The notes under the pieces: model-generated
The model's database searches: none
Seen by the model: only the letters and a program-made list of their open reading frames with translations
What the model was told of the DNA's origin: nothing
Translations under genes and position numbers: made by a program
Part shown: positions 6,282 to 15,100 of the stretch, piece by piece
How the letters are laid out: the number at the start of each line of letters is the position of its first letter
Position numbering within the stretch: the first letter of the stretch is position 1
DNA from: Oscillospiraceae bacterium
Lineage (GTDB): Bacteria > Bacillota > Clostridia > Oscillospirales > Acutalibacteraceae
NCBI GenBank assembly: GCA_022508705.1
Contig: JAFLUO010000008.1
Span: 11,593 to 30,422 of the forward strand
Reading direction: 5' to 3'
Length of the DNA stretch: 18,830 nt

Positions 6282-8102
6282 ATGATTCGTTCACAGGTTC
6301 TGATATGCGGCGGTACAGGCTGCACATCATCAGGCAGTGCGGTTCTTATTGACGAATTTGAAAACCGTATTCAGGAAAACGGTCTTTCAGATGAGGTTAA
6401 AATCGTTAGAACCGGTTGCTTCGGTCTTTGTGCCTTGGGCCCTGTTGTTATCGTTTATCCTGACGGCACATTTTACAGCAGAGTTCAGAAGGAAGATGTA
6501 GCAGAGATTGTTTCTGAGCATCTTCTTAAAGGTCGTATTGTTGAAAGACTCGTTTATTCTGATGTTGATGAGTCAGTTAAAGCGGAGACTTCACACGTTT
6601 CTCTCAGCGACACAACGTTCTATAAATCACAAAAGCGTGTTGCTCTTCGTAACTGCGGTGTTATCAATCCGGAAAGCATTGATGAGTACATAGCAATGGA
6701 CGGTTACGCAGCGCTCGGTAAGGCTCTTACCGAAATGACACCTGAAGAAGTAATCCAGACTGTTATTGATTCAGGTCTTCGCGGCCGCGGCGGCGGCGGA
6801 TTCCCCACAGGTAAAAAGTGGAGCTTTACTGCGGCTAATAAGGCAGATCAAAAATACGTTGTATGTAATGCCGACGAGGGCGACCCCGGTGCATTTATGG
6901 ACCGTTCGGTTCTTGAAGGTGACCCCCACGCTATTATTGAGGCTATGGCAATTTGCGGTTATGCAACAGGTGCTACAGAAGGTTACATTTACGTTCGTGC
7001 CGAGTACCCCATAGCAGTTGCCCGTTTACAGATTGCTATTGAACAGGCAAGAGAATACGGACTTTTAGGTAAGAATATCTTTGATACAGGCTTCGATTTT
7101 GACCTTTATGTAAGACTTGGCGCAGGCGCATTCGTTTGCGGTGAGGAAACAGCTCTTATGACCTCAATCGAGGGTAACCGCGGTGAGCCGAGACCCCGTC
7201 CGCCTTATCCGGCAGTTAAAGGACTTTTCGGTAAGCCCACAACAGAAAACAACGTTGAAACCTTTGCAAATATTCCTCAGATTATTCTCAACGGTGCCGA
7301 ATGGTTTGCATCAATGGGTACTGAAAAATCAAAGGGTACAAAGGTATTTGCCCTCGGCGGTAAAATCCATAACACAGGTCTTGTTGAGGTTCCCATGGGA
7401 ACAACTCTTCGTGAGGTTATTGAAGAAATCGGCGGCGGTATTCCCGGCGGCAAGAAATTTAAAGCAGCGCAGACAGGCGGTCCTTCAGGCGGCTGTATTC
7501 CCGCTTCTCTTATGGATACACCTATCGACTATGATAACCTTACGGCAATCGGTTGTATGATGGGTTCAGGCGGACTTATCGTTATGGACGAAGACAACTG
7601 TATGGTTGATATTGCAAAGTTCTTCCTTAATTTCACAGTTGATGAATCCTGCGGTAAGTGCACACCGTGCCGAGTAGGTACAAAGAGACTTCTTGAGCTT
7701 CTTGACAAGATTACATCAGGCAAGGGAACACTTGAAGACTTAGACAAGCTTGAGGATCTTTGCTATTACATTAAGGATAACTCACTTTGCGGTCTCGGTC
7801 AGACAGCTCCCAACCCTGTTCTTGCAACACTTAAATTCTTCAGAGAAGAATATATTGCACACGTTGTTGACAAGAAATGTCCGGCAGGCGTATGTAAAGA
7901 CCTTCTCTCATATAAGATTATAAAAGATTCTTGCTTCGGTTGCGGAATGTGCGCAAAACAGTGCCCGGCAGACGCAATTACTGTTACGGATTATGTAGCA
8001 CCCGGCAAGAAGAAACCTGCTTACGATATTGACGCTGACAAGTGCGTTAAGTGCGGCGCTTGTATGTCAACATGTAAGTTCAAAGCAATAGTAAAAGAAT
8101 AA
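6282..8102 (+). CDS. hydB: NuoF-like flavin/Fe-S subunit of NAD-linked [FeFe]-hydrogenase (HydB)
   Basis: This 606-residue protein has the full HydB layout. An N-terminal thioredoxin-like [2Fe-2S] domain has C9, C14, C46 and C50. A NuoF core has the FMN/NADH glycine loop GLRGRGGGGFPTGKKW (165-180), NADEGDPGAFMDR (196-208) and GAGAFVCGEETAL (280-292). An SLBB-type region follows. A [4Fe-4S] site is formed by C457/C460/C463 and C503. A C533/C538 pair may bind metal. Two C-terminal [4Fe-4S] ferredoxin clusters have C551/C554/C557/C561 and C588/C591/C594/C598. It binds NAD(H) and FMN and is the presumed site where ferredoxin and NADH electrons are joined or split. GGAGG at 6268-6272 sets the start. 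It is followed after 13 bases by hydA, with AAGGAG at 8101-8106 abutting its stop. Confidence 0.96.
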   Translation: MIRSQVLICGGTGCTSSGSAVLIDEFENRIQENGLSDEVKIVRTGCFGLCALGPVVIVYPDGTFYSRVQKEDVAEIVSEHLLKGRIVERLVYSDVDESVKAETSHVSLSDTTFYKSQKRVALRNCGVINPESIDEYIAMDGYAALGKALTEMTPEEVIQTVIDSGLRGRGGGGFPTGKKWSFTAANKADQKYVVCNADEGDPGAFMDRSVLEGDPHAIIEAMAICGYATGATEGYIYVRAEYPIAVARLQIAIEQAREYGLLGKNIFDTGFDFDLYVRLGAGAFVCGEETALMTSIEGNRGEPRPRPPYPAVKGLFGKPTTENNVETFANIPQIILNGAEWFASMGTEKSKGTKVFALGGKIHNTGLVEVPMGTTLREVIEEIGGGIPGGKKFKAAQTGGPSGGCIPASLMDTPIDYDNLTAIGCMMGSGGLIVMDEDNCMVDIAKFFLNFTVDESCGKCTPCRVGTKRLLELLDKITSGKGTLEDLDKLEDLCYYIKDNSLCGLGQTAPNPVLATLKFFREEYIAHVVDKKCPAGVCKDLLSYKIIKDSCFGCGMCAKQCPADAITVTDYVAPGKKKPAYDIDADKCVKCGACMSTCKFKAIVKE

Positions 8103-8115
8103 GGAGTGTGCCATT

Positions 8116-9855
8116 ATGGGTAATGTAAATATTAAAATGAACGGCATGTCCTTAAGCGTGCCGGCAGGCATTTCAATTCTTGAAGCTGCAAGATATGCAG
8201 GGATTGAAATTCCTACACTTTGTTATTTAAAAGATATGAATGAAATCGGCGCTTGCCGTATTTGTATGGTAGAGGTTAAGGGTGCTCGAAGCCTTGTTTC
8301 TGCCTGCGTATTCCCTGTAAATGAGGGAATGGAAATCTTCACAAACTCTGAAAAGGTTCGTCATTCACGCAAGACAACTCTTGAACTTATCCTTTCAACT
8401 CATGATAAGAGCTGTCTTTCATGTGTAAGAAGCGGTAACTGCGAGCTTCAGAAGCTTTGCAAGGAGTTTGGCGTTGATAATCCCGATTACTATCAGGGCG
8501 ACGTTGTTAAGTACGATTTTGACGATTCTGCCGCTCACATGGTAAGAGACAACAACAAGTGCATTCTTTGCCGCCGTTGTATTGCAGCCTGCGACCAGCA
8601 GGGTATCTCGGTAATCGGTGCAAATGCCCGCGGATTTGACACTCACGTTTCATCTGCATTTGACAAAGACCTTGCTGACGTTTCCTGCATTTCCTGCGGT
8701 CAGTGTATCGTAAACTGCCCCACAGGCGCTATCGTTGAAAAGGATGATACAGACAAGGTTCTTGCCGCAATAAATGACCCTGAAAAGTTTGTTATCGTAA
8801 ATACCGCTCCTTCAATCCGTGCAACACTCGGTGAAGCATTCGGTATGAAAATCGGCACAAACGTTGAGGGCAAAATGGTTGCAGCTCTTCGCAGACTTGG
8901 TTTTGATAAAGTATTCGATACCGATTTTGCTGCTGACCTTACAATTATGGAAGAAGCAAACGAGCTTGTTGAGAGAGTTAAGAACGGCGGTGTTCTTCCC
9001 ATGATTACATCCTGCTCACCCGGTTGGATCAAGTATTGCGAACATTATTATCCGGAGCTTATTCCGCATCTTTCATCCTGCAAGTCCCCTCAGCAGATGT
9101 TCGGCGCAACAATGAAGACTTACTATGCCGAAAAGATGGGTATTGATCCTAAAAATATGTTTGTTGTCGGCGTTATGCCCTGCACAGCAAAGAAATTTGA
9201 GACACAAAGACCCGATCAGGCAGCTTCAGGTTATCCTGATATTGACGTTGCTATCACAACCCGTGAGCTTGCAAGAATGATTGACAGCGCAGGTATTTAC
9301 TTTAAGGATCTTCCCGATGAAGAGTTTGACAATCCGTTCGGTGAGTCAACAGGCGCTTCAACAATTTTCGGTGCTACAGGCGGCGTTATGGAGGCTGCTC
9401 TTCGTACTGCTGTTAAGATGATTACGGGCGAGGAAGCTCCGTCACCCGACTTTGAGGCAGTCAGAGGTATGGATAATATTAAAGAGGCTGACTACAAAGT
9501 AGGCGATCTTGACGTCAAGGTTGCAGTTGCAAGCGGCACTAAGAACGCAAAAGAGATTATGGAAAGAATCAAGAGCGGCGACAGCAATTATCTCTTCGTT
9601 GAGATAATGGGTTGCCCGGGCGGTTGCATTAACGGTGGCGGTCAGCCGATTCAGCACGCAGTTGTTCGCAATTTTGTTGACCTCAAATCAAAAAGAGCTC
9701 AGGTTCTTTATGATTCAGATAAGGCAAATGCAAAGAGAATGTCACACGAAAACTCAGGGATAAAAGAGCTTTATGACACATATCTTGAAAAGCCCGGCAG
9801 CCATAAGGCTCACGAGATTTTGCATACATCTTACGTTCCAAGAAAGAAATATTAA
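8116..9855 (+). CDS. hydA: Catalytic [FeFe]-hydrogenase subunit (HydA)
   Basis: This 579-residue protein has the domain order of CpI-like enzymes: an N-terminal [2Fe-2S] domain (C36, C47, C50, C64), a His-Cys [4Fe-4S] site (H96, C100, C103, C109), a 2[4Fe-4S] ferredoxin domain (C149/152/155/159 and C191/194/197/201), then the H-domain. The H-cluster motifs are TSCSPGW (C300, S301), VMPCTAKKFE (C356, K359) and MGCPGGCINGGGQP (C500, C504). The proton-path residues known from CpI align with E280, E283, C300 and S320. The residue in the position of the first cluster-ligand cysteine is serine S301, and a further cysteine, C322, occurs where CpI has alanine. It lacks the additional C-terminal [2Fe-2S] domain seen in some trimeric HydA proteins. 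It should reduce protons or oxidise H2 as the third part of HydABC. Confidence 0.96.
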   Translation: MGNVNIKMNGMSLSVPAGISILEAARYAGIEIPTLCYLKDMNEIGACRICMVEVKGARSLVSACVFPVNEGMEIFTNSEKVRHSRKTTLELILSTHDKSCLSCVRSGNCELQKLCKEFGVDNPDYYQGDVVKYDFDDSAAHMVRDNNKCILCRRCIAACDQQGISVIGANARGFDTHVSSAFDKDLADVSCISCGQCIVNCPTGAIVEKDDTDKVLAAINDPEKFVIVNTAPSIRATLGEAFGMKIGTNVEGKMVAALRRLGFDKVFDTDFAADLTIMEEANELVERVKNGGVLPMITSCSPGWIKYCEHYYPELIPHLSSCKSPQQMFGATMKTYYAEKMGIDPKNMFVVGVMPCTAKKFETQRPDQAASGYPDIDVAITTRELARMIDSAGIYFKDLPDEEFDNPFGESTGASTIFGATGGVMEAALRTAVKMITGEEAPSPDFEAVRGMDNIKEADYKVGDLDVKVAVASGTKNAKEIMERIKSGDSNYLFVEIMGCPGGCINGGGQPIQHAVVRNFVDLKSKRAQVLYDSDKANAKRMSHENSGIKELYDTYLEKPGSHKAHEILHTSYVPRKKY

Positions 9856-9870
9856 GAATATTTATAATTT

Positions 9871-9892
9871 CGAGCCGAGAATTCTCGGCTCG
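9871..9892. terminator. Perfect palindrome after hydA, likely end of the hydrogenase operon
   Basis: Positions 9871-9892 are a perfect 22-base palindrome, with arms CGAGCCGA and TCGGCTCG around GAATTC. It lies 15 bases after the hydA stop. In RNA it forms a strong GC-rich hairpin followed by TTATTGTAATTT, a weak U-tract. It probably ends or attenuates transcription before the lipoprotein gene, and some read-through is likely because no good promoter is visible between it and position 9925. Confidence 0.7.
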
Positions 9893-9924
9893 TTATTGTA
9901 ATTTCATAGTGTAGGACAATTATA

Positions 9925-10917
9925 ATGAAAAAGACGATATCAATTTTATTGTGTATTATACTTTTACTTGGGCTCGTTTCCTGCGGTAAAGAGGAACCCA
10001 AAACGCCTGATATTGTAAAACCCGATTCATCAGCTGCGGATTTGCCGTCAAGTAATTCTGATGATCATTCTGACAATACAGCAGACAATACAGCGAAAAA
10101 TCCAACTAACGGTACAACGGGAGATTCAAATAACGGAGCAACGGGAAATTCTTCGGGTGGAACAACAGAGTCTACAACTGAACCCGTAAAAAAAATAAAG
10201 GTTACAATCCCCGAAGGCTATACGCTTTTGAGAATTTCTTGGCTTTTGGAGGATAAAGGGCTTTGCACCTCAGACGAATTTGTGGAAGCGGCGCAAACGG
10301 CAAATAAATGGCTTGACCTTAACGAATATCCGTTCTTAAAGGGTACGTTTAATGCAAAAAACGTTTGCTTTTACCTTGAAGGCTACATTTTCCCATTAAC
10401 TTATGAAATTCCCGAGGATGCAGACGCTAAAACAATCATTAAAATGTTTTTGAACGGCACAAAGACCCGTTTTACCTCGGACTTTTTGGCGAAAGTTAAT
10501 AACAGCGGGCATACTCTGCACGAGATTTTGACTATTGCGTCAATAATTGAAAAAGAGGCAAATACAGACGAGCAAAGACCGATGATTTCCTCCGTGCTTT
10601 ATAACAGACTGAAGGCAAATATGCCTTTCCAATGTGATGTTTGTATAAAATACTGCGAGGGAGTAATAAAAATTGCCTATCCCGACAAGTTCCCCACAAT
10701 AAAAGAGTATTACAATGCAAAAAATCCAGGTATGATCGCAGGGCCGATTTGTAATCCCGGAATGAAATCAATAAATGCCGCATTAAATCCTGCCGATACG
10801 GATTACCTTTATTTCATCATAGGTACTGTTCCGCCCTATGAAGCCCATTATTCAAAGACTTATGAGGAGCATAATAAATTCTGGCAGGAAAATAAGGACA
10901 GATTAACAGGAGCATAA
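9925..10917 (+). CDS. mltG: MltG/YceG-type endolytic murein transglycosylase, lipoprotein form
   Basis: This 330-residue protein begins with a lipoprotein signal peptide (KKTISILLCIILLLGLVSC, lipobox LVSC, predicted lipidated C20). A Ser/Thr/Asn/Gly-rich linker follows at about 30-90, then a YceG domain from about 91. Motifs are a LysM-like start IPEGYTLLRISWLLEDKGL, LEGYIFPLTYEI (151-162), the catalytic-glutamate segment IASIIEKEA with E209, VLYNRL (224-229), IAGPICNPGMKSINAAL (271-287) and YLYFIIGT. MltG cuts nascent glycan strands in peptidoglycan next to the membrane. Most homologues are anchored by a transmembrane helix, so a lipid anchor is a variation. In the usual MPLQSDPT region this protein reads MPFQCDVC, with cysteines in place of small polar residues. 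It is probably expressed with or after the hydrogenase operon by chance proximity. Confidence 0.85.
   Translation: MKKTISILLCIILLLGLVSCGKEEPKTPDIVKPDSSAADLPSSNSDDHSDNTADNTAKNPTNGTTGDSNNGATGNSSGGTTESTTEPVKKIKVTIPEGYTLLRISWLLEDKGLCTSDEFVEAAQTANKWLDLNEYPFLKGTFNAKNVCFYLEGYIFPLTYEIPEDADAKTIIKMFLNGTKTRFTSDFLAKVNNSGHTLHEILTIASIIEKEANTDEQRPMISSVLYNRLKANMPFQCDVCIKYCEGVIKIAYPDKFPTIKEYYNAKNPGMIAGPICNPGMKSINAALNPADTDYLYFIIGTVPPYEAHYSKTYEEHNKFWQENKDRLTGA
10072..10155 (+). repeat. Short in-frame tandem repeats in the MltG linker
   Basis: Two 12-base units encode DNTA twice (10072-10095). Two 24-base imperfect units follow at 10108-10131 and 10132-10155, encoding N-G-x-T-G-x-S-x. A third, degenerate unit starts at 10156. 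All are in frame and lie in the low-complexity linker between the lipidated cysteine and the catalytic domain. They likely arose by slippage and set the distance of the enzyme from the membrane. Confidence 0.6.
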
Positions 10918-10935
10918 ACTGTTAAATAACAAATA

Positions 10936-10961
10936 GCCGACCTGTGTGGTCGGCTTTTTTT
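10936..10961 (+). terminator. Intrinsic terminator after mltG
   Basis: A perfect seven-pair GC-rich stem (GCCGACC at 10936-10942 with GGTCGGC at 10948-10954) closes a TGTGT loop and is followed directly by seven T bases. It begins 18 bases after the mltG stop and is a standard Rho-independent terminator. Confidence 0.92.
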
Positions 10962-11024
10962 ATTATAAATTTCTACTCTATTCGGCAAAAACATCGAATA
11001 AACCTGTATTCTACGATTCATAGG

Positions 11025-11062
11025 TTGATATTTTGAACTCTACTCAGTATAATTTTACTGAG
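11025..11062 (+). promoter_or_regulatory. Promoter with operator-like inverted repeat upstream of the Xre gene
   Basis: TTGATA (11025-11030) and TATAAT (11048-11053) are separated by exactly 17 bases. A perfect seven-base inverted repeat, CTCAGTA (11043-11049) and TACTGAG (11056-11062) with a six-base spacer, covers the -10 box. Expected initiation at about 11060 falls on the ribosome binding site GAGGTG (11060-11065), so the leader is very short. A second pair, AACCT (11001-11005) and AGGTT (11022-11026), flanks the -35 region. The layout fits autorepression by the downstream Xre protein. Confidence 0.7.
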
Positions 11063-11070
11063 GTGATAAT

Positions 11071-12036
11071 ATGGATACTGTAAAAATCGGTGAATTTATA
11101 AAGGCACAAAGAAACAGTTTAAATATGACACAAAAAGAACTTGCAGAGAAAATCGGTTGCACAGATAAAGCTGTTTCCCGATGGGAAACAGGAAAAGGCT
11201 TGCCCGATTCCTCTTTCTTAATTCCCCTTGCAAGCATATTGGGTATAACGGTAAATGAATTGCTGACAGGAGAAAAAATATCTGAAGAAACATTTTCACA
11301 AAAATCTGATGATAATCTGGTTAATGCCGTACAGGGTATTGAGAAAACGGTTAAAAAGGGAAGGATAACAAAATTATTTTTGTTTATTGCATTGACTTTT
11401 TGTGTTTTATCAGTATTGTTACTCGTTAAAACTGCTGTTAAATCATACAATACTGTTACTTATACGGGAGTTTTTGACACTAAAAACAGAATTACTGTAA
11501 TGGAAATGCTCATTGATTTAAACGAGCAAGAACATTTTTTTACAGAGAATACAGTTTGTACTAACTATGAAATAGAGCTTGATTCAGCAGGTGATATGGT
11601 TAAAGCTGAGATTACGATGAATGATGAATTTACACACGAATGTGTAAATATAGTTTTACTCTCTACAACGGAGCAAGATAATCAAATATGGTACCGTATT
11701 TTTCGGCAAAGAGATTTTATTTCTGCGGAAGACGGAATTTTATTCACGGATTTATGTAGCTTTTTAATTAACTCAGACATTGCAGAAGAAAGCAAAAAGT
11801 ATAGTGATATTGAAAACTTTGATACAATATTCATAGACGGATTGTCTACCTTGTATTTTAATTTTGACGGTCAAAGCAACATATCTTTTGACCGACAGCA
11901 TCTTTTTAACGGAGAATTGAAAAGAGTGTCAAATGCAAGCGAAATGAATGGAAAATATTACGAAATTGTTATTTCAACATTTAATAGAACAACAAACGAA
12001 CAGGGTCGGTGTTTCAGCGTTTATATTGAAAGATGA
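11071..12036 (+). CDS. Xre-family regulator with single membrane helix and C-terminal domain
   Basis: This 321-residue protein has an N-terminal HTH_3 domain at about 5-66 (IGEFIKAQRNSLNMTQKELA, then TDKAVSRWETGKGLPD). A linker follows, then one hydrophobic segment at about 101-123 (KLFLFIALTFCVLSVLLLVK), then a C-terminal region of about 195 residues with no motif that I recognise. With the positive residues KKGRITK before the helix, the HTH would stay in the cytoplasm and the C-terminus would be outside, suggesting a membrane-bound sensor-regulator. Its base composition is visibly more AT-rich than the hydrogenase and PFOR genes, which may mark separate acquisition. It converges on the PFOR gene across a shared terminator. 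Its target beyond its own promoter is unknown. Confidence 0.85.
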   Translation: MDTVKIGEFIKAQRNSLNMTQKELAEKIGCTDKAVSRWETGKGLPDSSFLIPLASILGITVNELLTGEKISEETFSQKSDDNLVNAVQGIEKTVKKGRITKLFLFIALTFCVLSVLLLVKTAVKSYNTVTYTGVFDTKNRITVMEMLIDLNEQEHFFTENTVCTNYEIELDSAGDMVKAEITMNDEFTHECVNIVLLSTTEQDNQIWYRIFRQRDFISAEDGILFTDLCSFLINSDIAEESKKYSDIENFDTIFIDGLSTLYFNFDGQSNISFDRQHLFNGELKRVSNASEMNGKYYEIVISTFNRTTNEQGRCFSVYIER

Positions 12037-12068
12037 ATAATAAAAAATGAATAAAATGCAATAAAAAA

Positions 12069-12098
12069 ACGCCCGAGTTTCCTCGGGCGTTTTTTTTA
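12069..12098. terminator. Bidirectional terminator between the Xre gene and PFOR
   Basis: A perfect nine-pair stem (ACGCCCGAG at 12069-12077, CTCGGGCGT at 12082-12090) with a TTTC loop is flanked by A7 on the left (12063-12069) and T8 on the right (12090-12097). It therefore reads as a hairpin plus T-tract on both strands and can end both convergent transcripts. Confidence 0.92.
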
Positions 12099-12112
12099 TT
12101 TAATATTAGGCA

Positions 12113-15100
12113 TTAGTCCTCTTTGGGAGCATAAAGTGCTTTAAGGCGAAGAATATGATCATATCTTTCCTTAGCAGCAGCCTCAGCCTGTGTGAAGAGT
12201 GCCTCTGCTCTTTCGGGGAAGGAGCGTGTAAGTGAAGAGTAACGAGCTTCATTCATAATGAAGTCACGGTAGCTCTCAGCGCCTTCCTTAGAGTCAATTG
12301 TGAACGGGTTCTTGCCCTCTGCCTTAAGAGCAGGGTTGTAACGGAACATATTCCAATAACCGCAGTCAACAGCCTTCTTCATTTCAGCCTGGCAATTTGT
12401 CATACCGCCCTTAATTGAGTGCATTTCGCAGGGTGCGTATGCAATAATGATTGACGGGCCGTGATAAGCCTCAGCCTCTGTAAGAGCCTTAATTGTCTGA
12501 TTCTGGTCAGCGCCCATTGCGATCTGTGCAACGTAAACGTAACCATAGCTCATTGCGATTTCAGCAAGGCTCTTCTTAGCGATTGCCTTACCTGCGGCAG
12601 CAAACTGAGCAACCTGACCAATGTTAGAAGCCTTAGAAGCCTGACCGCCTGTATTTGAGTAAACCTCTGTATCGAATACCATAATGTTTACGTCTTCACC
12701 GGATGCGAGCACGTGGTCAACACCGCCGAAGCCGATGTCATATGCCCAACCGTCACCGCCGAAGATCCATACAGATTTCTTTGAAAGGTATTCAGCATTA
12801 TCAATAATGTCTTTCTTAGCTTCACAGTTGCAGTCAAAGCCCTTAAGAGCCTCAACAAGCTTTTCAGATGCAGCCTTGTTTGTCTCTCCGTCATTTACTG
12901 TGTCAAGGTAAGCCTTGGCAGCCTCAAGAACGTTAGCAGGTGCTTTGCCTTCTTCTACGATAGCTGAAACTTTGCCTATAAGTCTGTTTCTGATAGCGTT
13001 TTGACCGAGGTACATACCGTAGCCGTGTTCAGCGTTGTCCTCAAACAAGGAGTTAGCCCAAGCAGGACCGTGACCGTTCTTGTCAACTGTGTAGGGTGAT
13101 GTAGCAGCAGGGCCGCCCCAAATTGATGAACAGCCTGTTGCATTGGAGATGTACATTCTGTCACCGAAGAGCTGTGTGATAAGTCTTGCGTAAGATGTTT
13201 CTGCACAGCCTGCGCATGAGCCTGAGAACTCAAGAAGGGGAGTCTTGAACTGACTGCCGATAACGGTGTTGTTTGCAAGATCCTCTTTAACAGAAACATT
13301 AGCTACCATGTAGTCGAATGCTTCCTGCTTTGCATCCTGTGATTCACGGGATACCATCTTAAGTGAGTTTGTCGGGCATACGCCGATGCAGACACCGCAA
13401 CCCATACAGTCAAGTGGAGAAACAGCCATTGTATATTTGTAAGTGTCCTTGCCCTTACCTTTCTTGTCAACGATTGTAGCAGTTGCGGGAGCAGCTGCTG
13501 CTTCTTCAGCAGTCAATGCGTAAGGACGGATTGTAGCGTGGGGGCAAACATAAGAGCACTTGTTGCACTGTGCGCAGGTAGCGGCATCCCATTCGGGAAC
13601 CATAACTGCAACGCCGCGCTTTTCATAAGCTGATGCGCCCTGCTCAAATGTACCGTCAACGTGATCTTTAAATGCAGAAACGGGAAGAGAGTCGCCTTCC
13701 ATCTTGCCAACGGGAATCATGATGTTGTCAACCATTTTAACAAGCTTGTCAGCGCCTTCGCTGGTAACAGGAACAGTATTGTCAACTGCATTTGCCCAGT
13801 CAGCAGGAACATTGATTTTAACGTAAGCAGATGCACCGGCATCAATTGCTTTTTCGTTCATTTCAACGATTTCTTTACCCTTCTTCATGAACTTCTGAGC
13901 TTTTTCCTTCATGTAGCCGATAGCCTCTTCAGGAGGAAGAACCTTAGCAAGTGAGAAGAATGCTGACTGAAGAACTGTATTTGTTCTCTTGCCGAGACCG
14001 ATCTGTGCGGCAAGGTCAATAGCGTTAACGGTGTAAAGCTGAATGTTGTTCTTAGCAATGTACTGCTTTGTTTCAGCGTTAAGCTTTTCGCAAAGCTCTT
14101 TCTCATCCCACTGGCAGTTGATAAGGAATACACCGCCGGGTTTAACGTCCTGAACCATCTTGTAACCCTTTTCAATGTATGAGGGGTTGTGGCAAGCTAC
14201 GAAGTCAGCCTTATTGATGTAGTATGAGCTCTTGATGGGCTTGTCACCGAAACGAAGGTGAGAAATTGTAATACCGCCTGTTTTCTTTGAGTCATACTGG
14301 AAATATGCCTGAACGTATTTGTCGGTATGGTCACCGATAATCTTGATTGAGTCTTTGTTAGCACCAACAGTACCGTCACCGCCGAGACCCCAGAATTTGC
14401 ATTCGATTGTGCCATCTGCTGCTGTGATGGGTGCGGGCTTTTCTTCGAGGGATAGGTGAGTTACGTCATCGTTAATGCCAATTGTGAACTGACGAGCAGG
14501 AGTTTCAGCATTAAGATGCTCATAAACTGCAAAGATGCTTGCAGGAGGAGTGTCTTTTGAACCGAGACCGTATCTGCCGCCGCAAACCTTAATGCCGTCT
14601 CTGCCCTGTTCGTTAAGAGCAGCAATAACATCGAGGAAGAGAGGCTCGCCGATTGAACCGGGCTCCTTTGTTCTGTCAAGAACCGCAATTTTCTTTGCAG
14701 TTGCAGGGATAGCGTCAACAAAATGCTTTGTTGAGAAAGGTCTGTAAAGACGAACTTTAATAAGACCTACCTTTTCGCCCTTTGCAAGAAGATAATCAAT
14801 AACTTCTTCTGCAACGTCGCAAACAGAACCCATTGCTACGATAACCCTTTCAGCATCTTCTGCGCCGTAGTAGTTAAAGAGCTTGTAATCTGTGCCGAGC
14901 TTTTCGTTAACCTTGCCCATATATTCTTCAACGATAGCAGGAACAGCATTGTAATATTCATTACATGCTTCTCTGTGCTGGAAGAAGATGTCGCCGTTTT
15001 CGTGTGAACCGCGCATAACGGGTCTTTCGGGGTTAAGAGCACGCTTACGGAATGCTTCAACAGCGTCCATATCGCACATTTCTTTAAGATCTTCAAAATC

